Source of the DNA: Streptomyces sp. NBC_00425
Lineage (GTDB): Bacteria; Actinomycetota; Actinomycetes; Streptomycetales; Streptomycetaceae
Assembly: GCF_036030735.1 (NCBI RefSeq)
Contig: NZ_CP107928.1
Coordinates: 5,146,001 to 5,210,000 of the forward strand
Direction of reading: 5' to 3'
DNA: 64,000 nt
A program made the translations under genes and the position numbers. This document shows, piece after piece, positions 45,495 through 53,679 of the stretch (position 1 is its first letter; each line of letters begins with the position of its first letter). Under the pieces are notes generated by a model, which was not told where the DNA came from, made no database searches, and worked only from the letters and a program-made list of their open reading frames with translations.

Positions 45495-46919
45495 TCACGC
45501 GGGGGTCATGAGTAACGGCCGCGCCCTCTCCCGCAGCTCCACCACCCGCGGCTCGTCGCCGTACGGCTCCAGCCGGTGCAGCAGGTCCTTCACGTACTCC
45601 GTGGTCCGGGCGGACGAGATGCGGCCGGCCACCTCCACCGCGCGCACGCCCTGCTCGCAGGCCGCGTCCAGGTTGCCCGACTCCAGTTCCGCGACCGCCG
45701 AGACGACGAGCCGCAGCCCGTGCGAGCGAACGAACTCCTCCGTCGGCTGCGACAGCGCCTGCTCGGTGAATCTGCGTACCTGACGCGGCGCCTTCAGGTC
45801 GCGGTAGCACTCGGCGGCGTCGGCGGCGAACCGGTCGTAGGAGTAGAAACCCAGCCAGGACGGATCGTGGTCGCCGTCGCGGGACCGCTCCAGCCAGCCC
45901 TCGGACGCCTTCAGCGCCGCGCCGGCGGCATGCGCGTCCCCCGCGCGCGCGTGTGCGCGTGCCTCCACCAGCCGGAAGAAGCTCATGGTGCGGGCCGTGG
46001 CCAGCCCCCGATTGCGCTCCAGGGCCGCCTGCGCGAGGTCGACGCCCTCGTCGCCGAAACCGCGGTAGGTCGCCTGGAGGGACATGGAGGCCAGGACGTA
46101 ACCCCCGAGGGGTACGTCGGCCGCCGCGCGGGCCAGCCGCAGCGCCTGGATGTAGTACCGCTGCGCGGCCTCCTGCTGGCCGGTGTCGAAGGCCATCCAC
46201 CCCGCCAGCCGCGTCAGTTCGGCGCTCGCGCCGAACAGCGCCCGGCCGACCTCGTCGGAGTACGAGCCGAGCAGCAGCGGCGCCGCCTCCACCCGCAGGC
46301 ACTCCGGAACCATCGATGAACGCCAGTCGCCGCCGCCGTACTTGGAGTCCCAGCGTCTGGCGTCCTCGGCGGCCTCCCGCAGCTTCTGCACATCGCTGTG
46401 GCCGACTTTGAGCGGTGCGCCGGACCCTTCCAGCAGGTGTACGTCGCGGGCGACCGAACCGTCGGCCGGGGTTATCAGCCATCGTGAGGCGGGCGTTGCG
46501 TACGCGCTTACTGCGAACGATCCGGCCAGCGACTGCCAGATGCCTCCCGAGCCGGCCCGGCGGCCCGCGAGATCGAGGCGGTAGAGGTCGGTGGCCGAGC
46601 GCACGGCCTGGCCGACGTCCCTGGGGAAGGCGAGGCCCACCTCGGGAGCGGGGTCCGCGTCCGCCAGGCCGATCTCGTGCAGCGGCACCGGACGGCCGAG
46701 CTTCTGCCCGATCGCGGCCGCGATGAGGTGCGGTGCGGCGCCCTGCGGCACCATGCCCTTGGACACCCAGCGCGCCACGGACGTCTTGTCGTAGCGAAGA
46801 GTCAACCCGCGTTGAGCGCCAAGGTCGTTGACGCGTCGCGCGAGTCCTGCGTTGCTGATTCCCGCGAGGGCGAGAACGGCGCCGAGTTTTTCGTTCGGCC
46901 CGCGTTGCTCCCTGGACAT
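45495..46919 (-). CDS. Sporulation-associated regulator-like protein (helix-turn-helix plus TPR)
   Basis: 474 residues. The N-terminal ~80 residues form a helix-turn-helix-like domain ([20 protein letters not shown]...[13 protein letters not shown]); the rest is a long array of helical, TPR-like repeats. I recognise it as the Streptomyces protein annotated sporulation-associated, related in design to the negative regulator NsdA. ATG at 46919 with GAGGGG seven bases upstream; longer starts to 47003 lack a site. Presumably a cytoplasmic DNA-binding or adaptor protein in development; this is inference. Confidence 0.85.
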   Translation of the reverse strand: MSREQRGPNEKLGAVLALAGISNAGLARRVNDLGAQRGLTLRYDKTSVARWVSKGMVPQGAAPHLIAAAIGQKLGRPVPLHEIGLADADPAPEVGLAFPRDVGQAVRSATDLYRLDLAGRRAGSGGIWQSLAGSFAVSAYATPASRWLITPADGSVARDVHLLEGSGAPLKVGHSDVQKLREAAEDARRWDSKYGGGDWRSSMVPECLRVEAAPLLLGSYSDEVGRALFGASAELTRLAGWMAFDTGQQEAAQRYYIQALRLARAAADVPLGGYVLASMSLQATYRGFGDEGVDLAQAALERNRGLATARTMSFFRLVEARAHARAGDAHAAGAALKASEGWLERSRDGDHDPSWLGFYSYDRFAADAAECYRDLKAPRQVRRFTEQALSQPTEEFVRSHGLRLVVSAVAELESGNLDAACEQGVRAVEVAGRISSARTTEYVKDLLHRLEPYGDEPRVVELRERARPLLMTPA

Positions 46920-47623
46920 TGCGCCACCCCTCGACACAGACGGCTGCCGCGCTGGCATAACCATGCGGCATTCGTAAACCCAGCGTAGTTCGCCGCATCC
47001 CAAGCGTTAAGGGGCATTCTTCCGGTTGGCGGGATTGTGGTCCGTACGGAAGTGCGGGGGCAGGTACGGACGGTCGCGGCGTGCTCCCGCCCGTGTGGCC
47101 GTGCGCCCGGCCGTGCGCTCTTCTCCGGCCATGGGGGGAGCGGTTCCATGGGTCGTGCGTGGGTCGGCCCGCTGTACTGGATCCAGTGGGCTGGGGGACA
47201 CCGCCGCCTTCATCCCCGCGGGCGGCGGAGCGGTCCGGGAGGCGCCTTCCGTCTCCCGGGCCGGCGCGTGTTTGCAAGGGCACGCGCGTGCACGGAGCGT
47301 TGCGGGAGCCTGCGCCGAAGGCCTCCAACGCCAGGAAGGCCGACGGGATTTGGCCGAAAATCGACCCCGTGTTCCGTGCGGGACAACGCCTCTCACCACG
47401 GAAATCGAGGGCGCGCAAGGCGTTCTGGGGGAGCGTACCGGGGGCGCATTCACGTCGCAGACACCAGGGTGCACATCACCGCACCCATCGGCGCCGACGT
47501 CTTCACACTGGCGCATTCCACGGATCGCGAGCGGCGTCGCCCCCGTCCGCGGCGCGTTCTTCGTGGCAGCATGTGAACCGTTCTTACGGTGCACTCGGTT
47601 GTCCACAGCCTGTGGAGGCGTCG
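46920..47623. promoter_or_regulatory. Divergent region between sporulation-associated and AsnB-like genes
   Basis: 704 bases with no convincing gene; reading frames that cross it lack ribosome sites. It holds an inverted repeat ATGCGGC...GCCGCAT (46963-46998) close to the regulator start and a perfect DnaA box at 47599. The middle part (about 47040-47580) shows nothing I can name. Confidence 0.45.
47599..47607 (+). promoter_or_regulatory. Perfect DnaA box TTGTCCACA
   Basis: Matches the preferred Streptomyces DnaA-binding sequence exactly, 17 bases before the start codon of the AsnB-like gene. Confidence 0.6.
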
Positions 47624-49747
47624 ATGCGGTGGTTGGTGGGATGGAGCAGCACCGCCGCGGGCGCGTCGGGCGGGTCCGTCGGCTATGACGGCCGGCACGA
47701 CGGCGACGCGGCAGCGTACGGAGCCCAAGTCGGCTACGAGGGCGAGACGTTGCAGCCGGTCGGCTCCCATCTCCTGTGGGGCGACCCCGATCCGCTGTGG
47801 GCGGTCGGCGACTGGCGCCCCGACGAAGTGCGGGTGGTGTCGGCCGACGCGCAGAACCGGATCGCGGTGCTCGGCACGTGCGGTGCGACCGACGAGCAGC
47901 TGCGCGTCGGGCTGTCCGCCGCGCGCGGAGGGGCACTTCGGCATCTGACGGCCTGGCCGGGCAGCTACACGGCGGTCGTGCGGGTCGGCCGTCGGCTCAC
48001 CGTCTGCGGGGATCTGGCGGGCGTGCGCCCGGTGTTCCACACCCCCTGGGAGGGCGGCACCGCGTACGCCACGGCCGCGCTGCCGCTGGCCGATCTCGTC
48101 GAGGCCAACCTCGACTTCGGCCACCTGGCCGCCCTGCTCGCCGCTCCCGACGTGCCGGCGGCCCTGCACGACTCCACTCCGTACGACGGCGTGCGACGCG
48201 TGCCCCCGGGGCACGCGCTGATCCTGCGCGCCGGGGCGCGCGAGATCGCCGGATACGAACCGGTGGCCTCGCTCGCCGTGGCGGCGCCGCCGGCCGATCC
48301 CGACAGCGCGGTCGACGCCGTGCGCGACGCGCTCGTCGAAGCGGTGCGCGCGCGTCTGTCCGCGCCCCGGCACGTCCCCGACATCGACCCCGGCCCGGTG
48401 CCCGGCATGGGACCCGCCGAACGGCGTGCCGCGCGCGGGATGCCGATGCCCGGCATCGGCGCCGACCTCTCCGGCGGCCCGGCCTCCGGCACGCTGGCAC
48501 TCCTCGCGGCGGGTCTGCCCGGCATGCCGGGCACGCTGCTCGGTCACGGCACGGGCGCGGGCGAGCGGCTGCTGGCCGTCACCTTCAACGACCTGGCCGT
48601 CGGCGGAGGCGAGGACGAACTGCAGCGGGCCGGCGCCCTCGCCGCCGGCCCCCGCCTGCACCACGTCGTGGCGGCGGGCGCCGAGGAGACCCTGCCGTAC
48701 GCAGACATGGACGGCCCGCTGACCGACGAACCGGGCCCGAGCCTGGTCACGGTCGCCCGGCACCGCGCACGGCTCGCGGCGGGCAGCGCGGACCACTTCA
48801 CGGGCTACGGCGCCCGCCAGGTCCTGGACGCCCACCCGGCCCGCCTGGCCGACCTGTTGATGGACCGCAAACGCCGGCACCTCGTGCGGCCCGTGGCAGC
48901 GCTCACCAAGGCCGACGGCTCCGTGCTCGTCCCCGCGCGCGTGTACGGCGCGGCCCGGCGGCTGGCCCGCACGCCGTACCGCGCGGGAGTGGAGGGTCTC
49001 GCCGAACGGCTTCTGCAGCGCAGGTTCGCCACCGACGGCTCCGGAGGCGCCCTGGGAGCGTCCCTTGCCGCCCTGACGTGGGGCGGAGCAGGCCCCGCCG
49101 CGCGCTGGCTGACAGGCGAGGCGCTCGCTGAAGTATCGGTTCGCCTGCAGAGTGCCGCGCACCGCACCGGCGGCGGACCCGGCCAGCGTCCGGGCGAATA
49201 CCGCGCGCGTGCGGCCCTCACCCGGCACGCCATGGACCTGCGGGTCCTGGAACAGGCCGCGGAGATCCGCTCCCAGCGACTGCACGCGCCGTTCCTCGAC
49301 AACCAGGTCGTCCGGGCCTGCCGCGCGCTCCCCGAGACCCTGCGCGTGCAACCCGGGGCGCGCGCCGCGATCCTGCGCACCGTCCTGAAGGGCGCGGGCG
49401 TCACCGACCTGCCGCCGGGCTGGGGCGCCCCCTCACAGGCGTCCGCGTCCGCCGCCGCCCGGGCGGGCCTGCGCATGGCCATCGACCCTCTCCTCAGCCT
49501 CTTCGAGGCCCCGCTGCTCGCGGAAGCCGGGCTGATCGAGGCGCGCGTCGTCCGCAGGGCCCTGCGCGCCGCGGCCGCGGGTGAGCCCCTTCCTCTGGAC
49601 GGCCTCGCCGACCTGATCTCCCTGGAGATCTGGCTCCGCCGGCTGCTCTCCCGCCGGGGCACCTGCTGGACCGGCACCCCGGCACGCGCGCGTGCGGTGC
49701 CCGCGGGCATCGCTCCCCAGAGACGGGCGGTCTCCTCCGGAGGGTGA
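47624..49747 (+). CDS. Degenerate asparagine synthetase-like protein
   Basis: 707 residues. Layout of asparagine synthetase B: an N-terminal glutaminase-like domain (about 1-220, with GVRPVFH and PLADLVEANLD) and a C-terminal synthetase domain. Both active sites look altered. The protein begins MRW and lacks the Cys2 nucleophile. The pyrophosphate loop is SGGPASG (283-289), not SGGLDSS. It may have lost ammonia transfer and work as an adenylating amide-bond former, as lasso-peptide cyclases do, or be structural. ATG follows GGAGG. No precursor peptide is evident nearby. Confidence 0.82.
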   Translation: MRWLVGWSSTAAGASGGSVGYDGRHDGDAAAYGAQVGYEGETLQPVGSHLLWGDPDPLWAVGDWRPDEVRVVSADAQNRIAVLGTCGATDEQLRVGLSAARGGALRHLTAWPGSYTAVVRVGRRLTVCGDLAGVRPVFHTPWEGGTAYATAALPLADLVEANLDFGHLAALLAAPDVPAALHDSTPYDGVRRVPPGHALILRAGAREIAGYEPVASLAVAAPPADPDSAVDAVRDALVEAVRARLSAPRHVPDIDPGPVPGMGPAERRAARGMPMPGIGADLSGGPASGTLALLAAGLPGMPGTLLGHGTGAGERLLAVTFNDLAVGGGEDELQRAGALAAGPRLHHVVAAGAEETLPYADMDGPLTDEPGPSLVTVARHRARLAAGSADHFTGYGARQVLDAHPARLADLLMDRKRRHLVRPVAALTKADGSVLVPARVYGAARRLARTPYRAGVEGLAERLLQRRFATDGSGGALGASLAALTWGGAGPAARWLTGEALAEVSVRLQSAAHRTGGGPGQRPGEYRARAALTRHAMDLRVLEQAAEIRSQRLHAPFLDNQVVRACRALPETLRVQPGARAAILRTVLKGAGVTDLPPGWGAPSQASASAAARAGLRMAIDPLLSLFEAPLLAEAGLIEARVVRRALRAAAAGEPLPLDGLADLISLEIWLRRLLSRRGTCWTGTPARARAVPAGIAPQRRAVSSGG

Positions 49748-49785
49748 CGGATGGCGTCCTCCAAGGGGCCTGCCGGGCACGACGA

Positions 49786-49850
49786 TGTCTGTGGCTGTGG
49801 CTGTGTCTGTGTCTGTGGCTGTGGCTGTAGCGGTAGCCGCAGCCGTGGCC
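49786..49850. repeat. GTGGCT hexanucleotide array
   Basis: About ten imperfect copies of TGTGGC/TGTGTC between the AsnB-like and AfsR-like genes. It is non-coding and likely unstable in length. Confidence 0.75.
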
Positions 49851-49941
49851 GCCGGACGTGGGGCCGTGAGGCGCGGACCGCCGTTGTCCTCGCGTCACGA
49901 AATCGCGTGCCCCGCGCCTCGCCCCGGACCACAATGACCCG

Positions 49942-52900
49942 GTGCGGTACAGAATCCTGGGCGTCACCCAGACCGAGGACGACCAGGGCGTCGCCGTACC
50001 CGTGCCCGGAGCCCGCCTCCGCGCCCTCCTCACCGCCCTGGCCCTCCGCCCCGGCCGCCTCACCGCCCCGGAGACCCTCATCGACGAGGTCTGGCCCGAG
50101 GCGCCGCCCCAGGACGCCCCCGCCGCCCTCCAAGCCCTGATCGGCCGACTGCGCCGCGCCGTCGGCAAGGACGCCGTGACCTCCGCCCCGGGCGGATACC
50201 GGCTCGCCGCGACGGAGGACGACGTCGACCTCTTCGTCTTCGAGCGACTGGTCCGCCTGGGCGTCGAAGCCCTGCGGCAGGGCGACGCCTCCGCAGCCGC
50301 CGGTTCCCTCGACGACGCCCTCGCCCTGTGGCGCGGACGTGCGCTCGCCGACCTGCCCGACCGCACGCCCGCCGCACGCCCGGAAGCCCTCCGCCTGGAG
50401 GCGTCCCGCGCCCGCCTCGAGGCGGACCTGCTCCTCGGCCGCGCGCGCGAGGCCGTGCCCCGCCTGACGGAACTGACCGCCGCGCATCCCTACGACGAAC
50501 CGCTGCACGCACTCCTCATCCGGGCCCTGCGCGACTCCGGCCGCGCCGCCGACGCCCTCGCCGCCTACGAGACCGCCCGCCGCACCCTCGCCGACGGCCT
50601 GGGCGCCGACCCCGGCCCCCAGCTGCGCGCCCTGCACGCCGGACTCCTGAACCTGGACGACCGGGAGCCCGCCCACGGGTCGAACGGGAGCAGCGGCGCG
50701 GAGCCCGGTCGCGGTCCGGAGCCCGGTGGCGGCCCGGAGCCGCGCCATGACCTGCATCCGGGTCCTCGCCCGGAGCCCGCCTTCCGCCCGGAGTCGGCCG
50801 CCCGTCCGGGACCGGCGCCTTCCCCTCAGTCCCCTGGGTCCCCCCTTCCCGGGGGTCCCGAGGGAGCCCCCGGGCCCGGTGCCGGGCGAGACCGGCCGCG
50901 TGGGCCCCATTCCCCGCTCCCGCCCGGGCTTCCCGAACGCACCGGCAACCTCCGTCCGCGACTTACCTCTTTCGTGGGCCGGGAACCCGAGATCGCCGCC
51001 ATCCGTTCCGATCTGCACAGGGCCCGTCTCGTGACGCTCACCGGACCGGGCGGCTCCGGAAAGACCCGTCTCGCCGAAGAAGCCGCCGCCGGGCTTCCGC
51101 AGGCGTGGCTGGCCGAGCTGGCGCCGCTCGACCGGCCGGAGGCGGTGCCCGGCGCGGTGGTCAGCGCCCTCGGCCTGCGCGAGACCGTGCTGATGACCAC
51201 CGAGCTGGCGCCCGCGCAGGACGACCCGGTCGCTCTGCTCGTCGAGTACTGCGCCCCGCGCAGCCATCTCCTGATCCTTGACAACTGCGAACACGTCATC
51301 GGCGCGGCAGCCGATCTCGCCGAGACCCTCCTCACCCGCTGCCCCGGGCTCACGATCCTCGCGACCAGCCGTGAGCCCCTGGGAGTGCCCGGCGAGGCGG
51401 TCCGCCCGGTCGAGCCCCTCCTCCCCGACCACGCGCACCGCCTCTTCACCGAGCGCGCGGCCGCCGTCCGCCCGGACGCGGCGACCGCCCTGCGGAACGA
51501 GGAGGCGATCGCGGAGATCTGCCGACGGCTGGACGGTCTGCCGCTCGCCATCGAACTGGCCGCCGCCCGGCTGCGGTTGCTCACCCCGCGACAGATCGCC
51601 GACCGCCTCGACGACCGTTTCCGGCTGCTCACCTCCGGCAGCCGCACGGTCCTGCCCCGCCAGCAGACCCTGAGGGCGGTCGTCGACTGGTCCTGGGACC
51701 TGCTCGACGAACCCGAGCGCACCCTGCTGCGCGAACTGTCCGTGTTCGCGGGCGGCTGGGACCTCGAGGCCGCCGAGGCCGTGTGCACCGGCCCGGTGGC
51801 GGAGCTCGTCGGAGCGCTCGTCGACAAGTCCCTGGTCGTGGCCGCCCCGCACGCCGTGCAGGCCGGCGACGGCATGCGCTACCGGATGCTGGAGACGATC
51901 CACGAGTACGCCCTGGAACGCGCGGCGGAGCAGCCTCGGTCCCGCGCGGCGACGGAGCGACGACACCACGCGTGGGTGCGGGCGCTGGTCGAGCGTGCCG
52001 ACCCGTTGCTCCGTTCCGCCGAACAGCTCTCCTGGATCGCCCGTCTGGAGACCGAGCTCGACAACATCCGCGTGGGCCTCGACCGTTCACTCACGGCGGG
52101 CGACGAGGAGGAGGCCGCGGCCGTCTGCCTCGCCGCGGGCTGGTTCTGGTGGCTGCGCAACTATCGCCACGAGGGCGCGGAGTGGACCGACCGGACCCTG
52201 CGCCTCGGCGCGGTCCTGGACTCCCTCCAGCCGCCGGGGACGCGGACCTCCACCGCTCGGGAGACCGAGGCCTCCGCCATAGCCCCGGGCCTCCCCGCCG
52301 ACCTCGCGGCCCGGATGGCCGCCGTCGACCCCGTCGGGATCTTCCTCGCCGAGCCCGACTCCGCGCCTGATGCCGAGCTCGACGCCGTGCCGGGCGGCGA
52401 GGGCGCTGCCAGGGGTGCCGGGGGTGGCGTTCGCCCCCGGTCCGCGCAGCGGACGAACCTGCGGATGCTGCATCTGTTCCTGCTGTCCGAGTCCGAGCCG
52501 ACCGACACCTCGACGGACCCGCGCTACCCGGAGTACCTGGCCCGTCTGCGCGCCCGCTACGAGCCGGGCGGCCCGCAGGCGGCACGGATGCCCGGCCTCA
52601 TCTGGCCGGTCACGGCCTTCCAGATGCGGGACACGGTGGACGTCCGGGAGATCCTCGACCGGGCGGTCGAGAACTGCCGTCTGTACGGCGGCGACTGGGA
52701 GCTCGGCTGCGCCCTGATGTTCCGCACGCACATGGTCGTCGACTCCCCCGGCGGGCTGCACGGCGTCGACGACGACCTGGCGGAGCTGCGCGTGCTGAGC
52801 CTGCGCGTCGGCGACCGCTGGATGCGGGCCCAGGTGTGCGGTGCGGCCGCCGAGGTGGGGATGGCGCGCAGCCGTTTCACCGAGGCGGAGCAGGAGTACC

Positions 52901-53679
52901 GCGAGGCGCTGCGGCTCGCCTACGAGGTCGGGGCGTACGCCGAGACCCCGTTCCTCATCGCCCGGCTCGCGGAGATCGCCTACCGCTCGGGCGACGTGGA
53001 CGGCGCCCTGGCCACCCTGGACGAGGCGAGCGGTGCGGCCGACCGCTATGGCGTGCCGGACGTCCGTGCCTTCGTCCTGCTGCTGCGCGCCCACATCGCG
53101 CTGTACGTGGAGGAGGACTCGGCCCACGCGCGCGTGCTCTGCGACGAGGGCCGGGCGGCGGCGGGCGCGGGGACACCGCCACCGCAGTTCGCGGCGGCGC
53201 TGAGCATGCTCGACGCGGAACTGGCGGCCGTCGAGGCCGGGCCGCGGCATGCCCTGCCGATGCTCGCCGACACGCTGCGGCAGGCCATGGCCGACCAGTG
53301 CGCCGAGGCGGTCACGTCGTCGATCGTGGACGACGCGGCGGTCCTGCTGGTCCGGCTCGGCGACTTCCCGCGCGCCGCGCGGCTCCTCGCCGCCGCCGAC
53401 GGTCTGCGCGACCCCCACCCGCGGCCCATGCCGCAGAAAGCCCGCGCCGAACATGCCGAGGCCGCGGTCCGTGGGGCCCTGGGCGCCGAGCGGTATGCGG
53501 CCGAGCGGGCCCGGGCGTCCCGCATGACGTCCGGCGACGCCCTGCACGAGATCACCGAGGCCGTCCACGACCATCCGGTCCCGTCCGCCGGCCTGCCCGA
53601 CACCCCGTCCGCCGACCCGGCCGAAAACCCGGGGGACGCCGGCGACACCGCGGGCGCCCCGGCCTCTACGAGCAGGTGA
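49942..53679 (+). CDS. AfsR/SARP-family large transcriptional regulator
   Basis: 1245 residues. Order: OmpR-like winged helix (about 1-85; LRALLTALALRPGR...LIGRLRRAVG), bacterial transcriptional activation domain (about 90-225), a Pro/Gly-rich linker, an NB-ARC-type ATPase with Walker A TGPGGSGKT (367-375) and LLILDNCEH, then helical TPR-like repeats to the end. Such regulators activate antibiotic or developmental genes. GTG at 49942 with ACAATG just upstream and no ribosome site suggests a leaderless transcript. Its 3' end overlaps the convergent sigma gene by 14 bases. Confidence 0.92.
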   Translation: MRYRILGVTQTEDDQGVAVPVPGARLRALLTALALRPGRLTAPETLIDEVWPEAPPQDAPAALQALIGRLRRAVGKDAVTSAPGGYRLAATEDDVDLFVFERLVRLGVEALRQGDASAAAGSLDDALALWRGRALADLPDRTPAARPEALRLEASRARLEADLLLGRAREAVPRLTELTAAHPYDEPLHALLIRALRDSGRAADALAAYETARRTLADGLGADPGPQLRALHAGLLNLDDREPAHGSNGSSGAEPGRGPEPGGGPEPRHDLHPGPRPEPAFRPESAARPGPAPSPQSPGSPLPGGPEGAPGPGAGRDRPRGPHSPLPPGLPERTGNLRPRLTSFVGREPEIAAIRSDLHRARLVTLTGPGGSGKTRLAEEAAAGLPQAWLAELAPLDRPEAVPGAVVSALGLRETVLMTTELAPAQDDPVALLVEYCAPRSHLLILDNCEHVIGAAADLAETLLTRCPGLTILATSREPLGVPGEAVRPVEPLLPDHAHRLFTERAAAVRPDAATALRNEEAIAEICRRLDGLPLAIELAAARLRLLTPRQIADRLDDRFRLLTSGSRTVLPRQQTLRAVVDWSWDLLDEPERTLLRELSVFAGGWDLEAAEAVCTGPVAELVGALVDKSLVVAAPHAVQAGDGMRYRMLETIHEYALERAAEQPRSRAATERRHHAWVRALVERADPLLRSAEQLSWIARLETELDNIRVGLDRSLTAGDEEEAAAVCLAAGWFWWLRNYRHEGAEWTDRTLRLGAVLDSLQPPGTRTSTARETEASAIAPGLPADLAARMAAVDPVGIFLAEPDSAPDAELDAVPGGEGAARGAGGGVRPRSAQRTNLRMLHLFLLSESEPTDTSTDPRYPEYLARLRARYEPGGPQAARMPGLIWPVTAFQMRDTVDVREILDRAVENCRLYGGDWELGCALMFRTHMVVDSPGGLHGVDDDLAELRVLSLRVGDRWMRAQVCGAAAEVGMARSRFTEAEQEYREALRLAYEVGAYAETPFLIARLAEIAYRSGDVDGALATLDEASGAADRYGVPDVRAFVLLLRAHIALYVEEDSAHARVLCDEGRAAAGAGTPPPQFAAALSMLDAELAAVEAGPRHALPMLADTLRQAMADQCAEAVTSSIVDDAAVLLVRLGDFPRAARLLAAADGLRDPHPRPMPQKARAEHAEAAVRGALGAERYAAERARASRMTSGDALHEITEAVHDHPVPSAGLPDTPSADPAENPGDAGDTAGAPASTSR

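Noticed and set aside
47007..47623. Several open frames in the 704-base divergent gap
   Set aside because: They lack ribosome sites, families and consistent codon bias; the gap is treated as regulatory.
47624..49747. Lasso-peptide cluster because of the AsnB-like protein
   Set aside because: No precursor peptide, transglutaminase-like protease or recognition-element gene is visible nearby.
49692..49937. Short open frame over the GTGGCT array
   Set aside because: Simple-repeat translation (alternating Val/Ala) with no ribosome site.
48805..51969. 1054-codon frame antisense to the AsnB-like and AfsR-like genes
   Set aside because: It covers two recognised genes and an intergenic microsatellite without any domain of its own.
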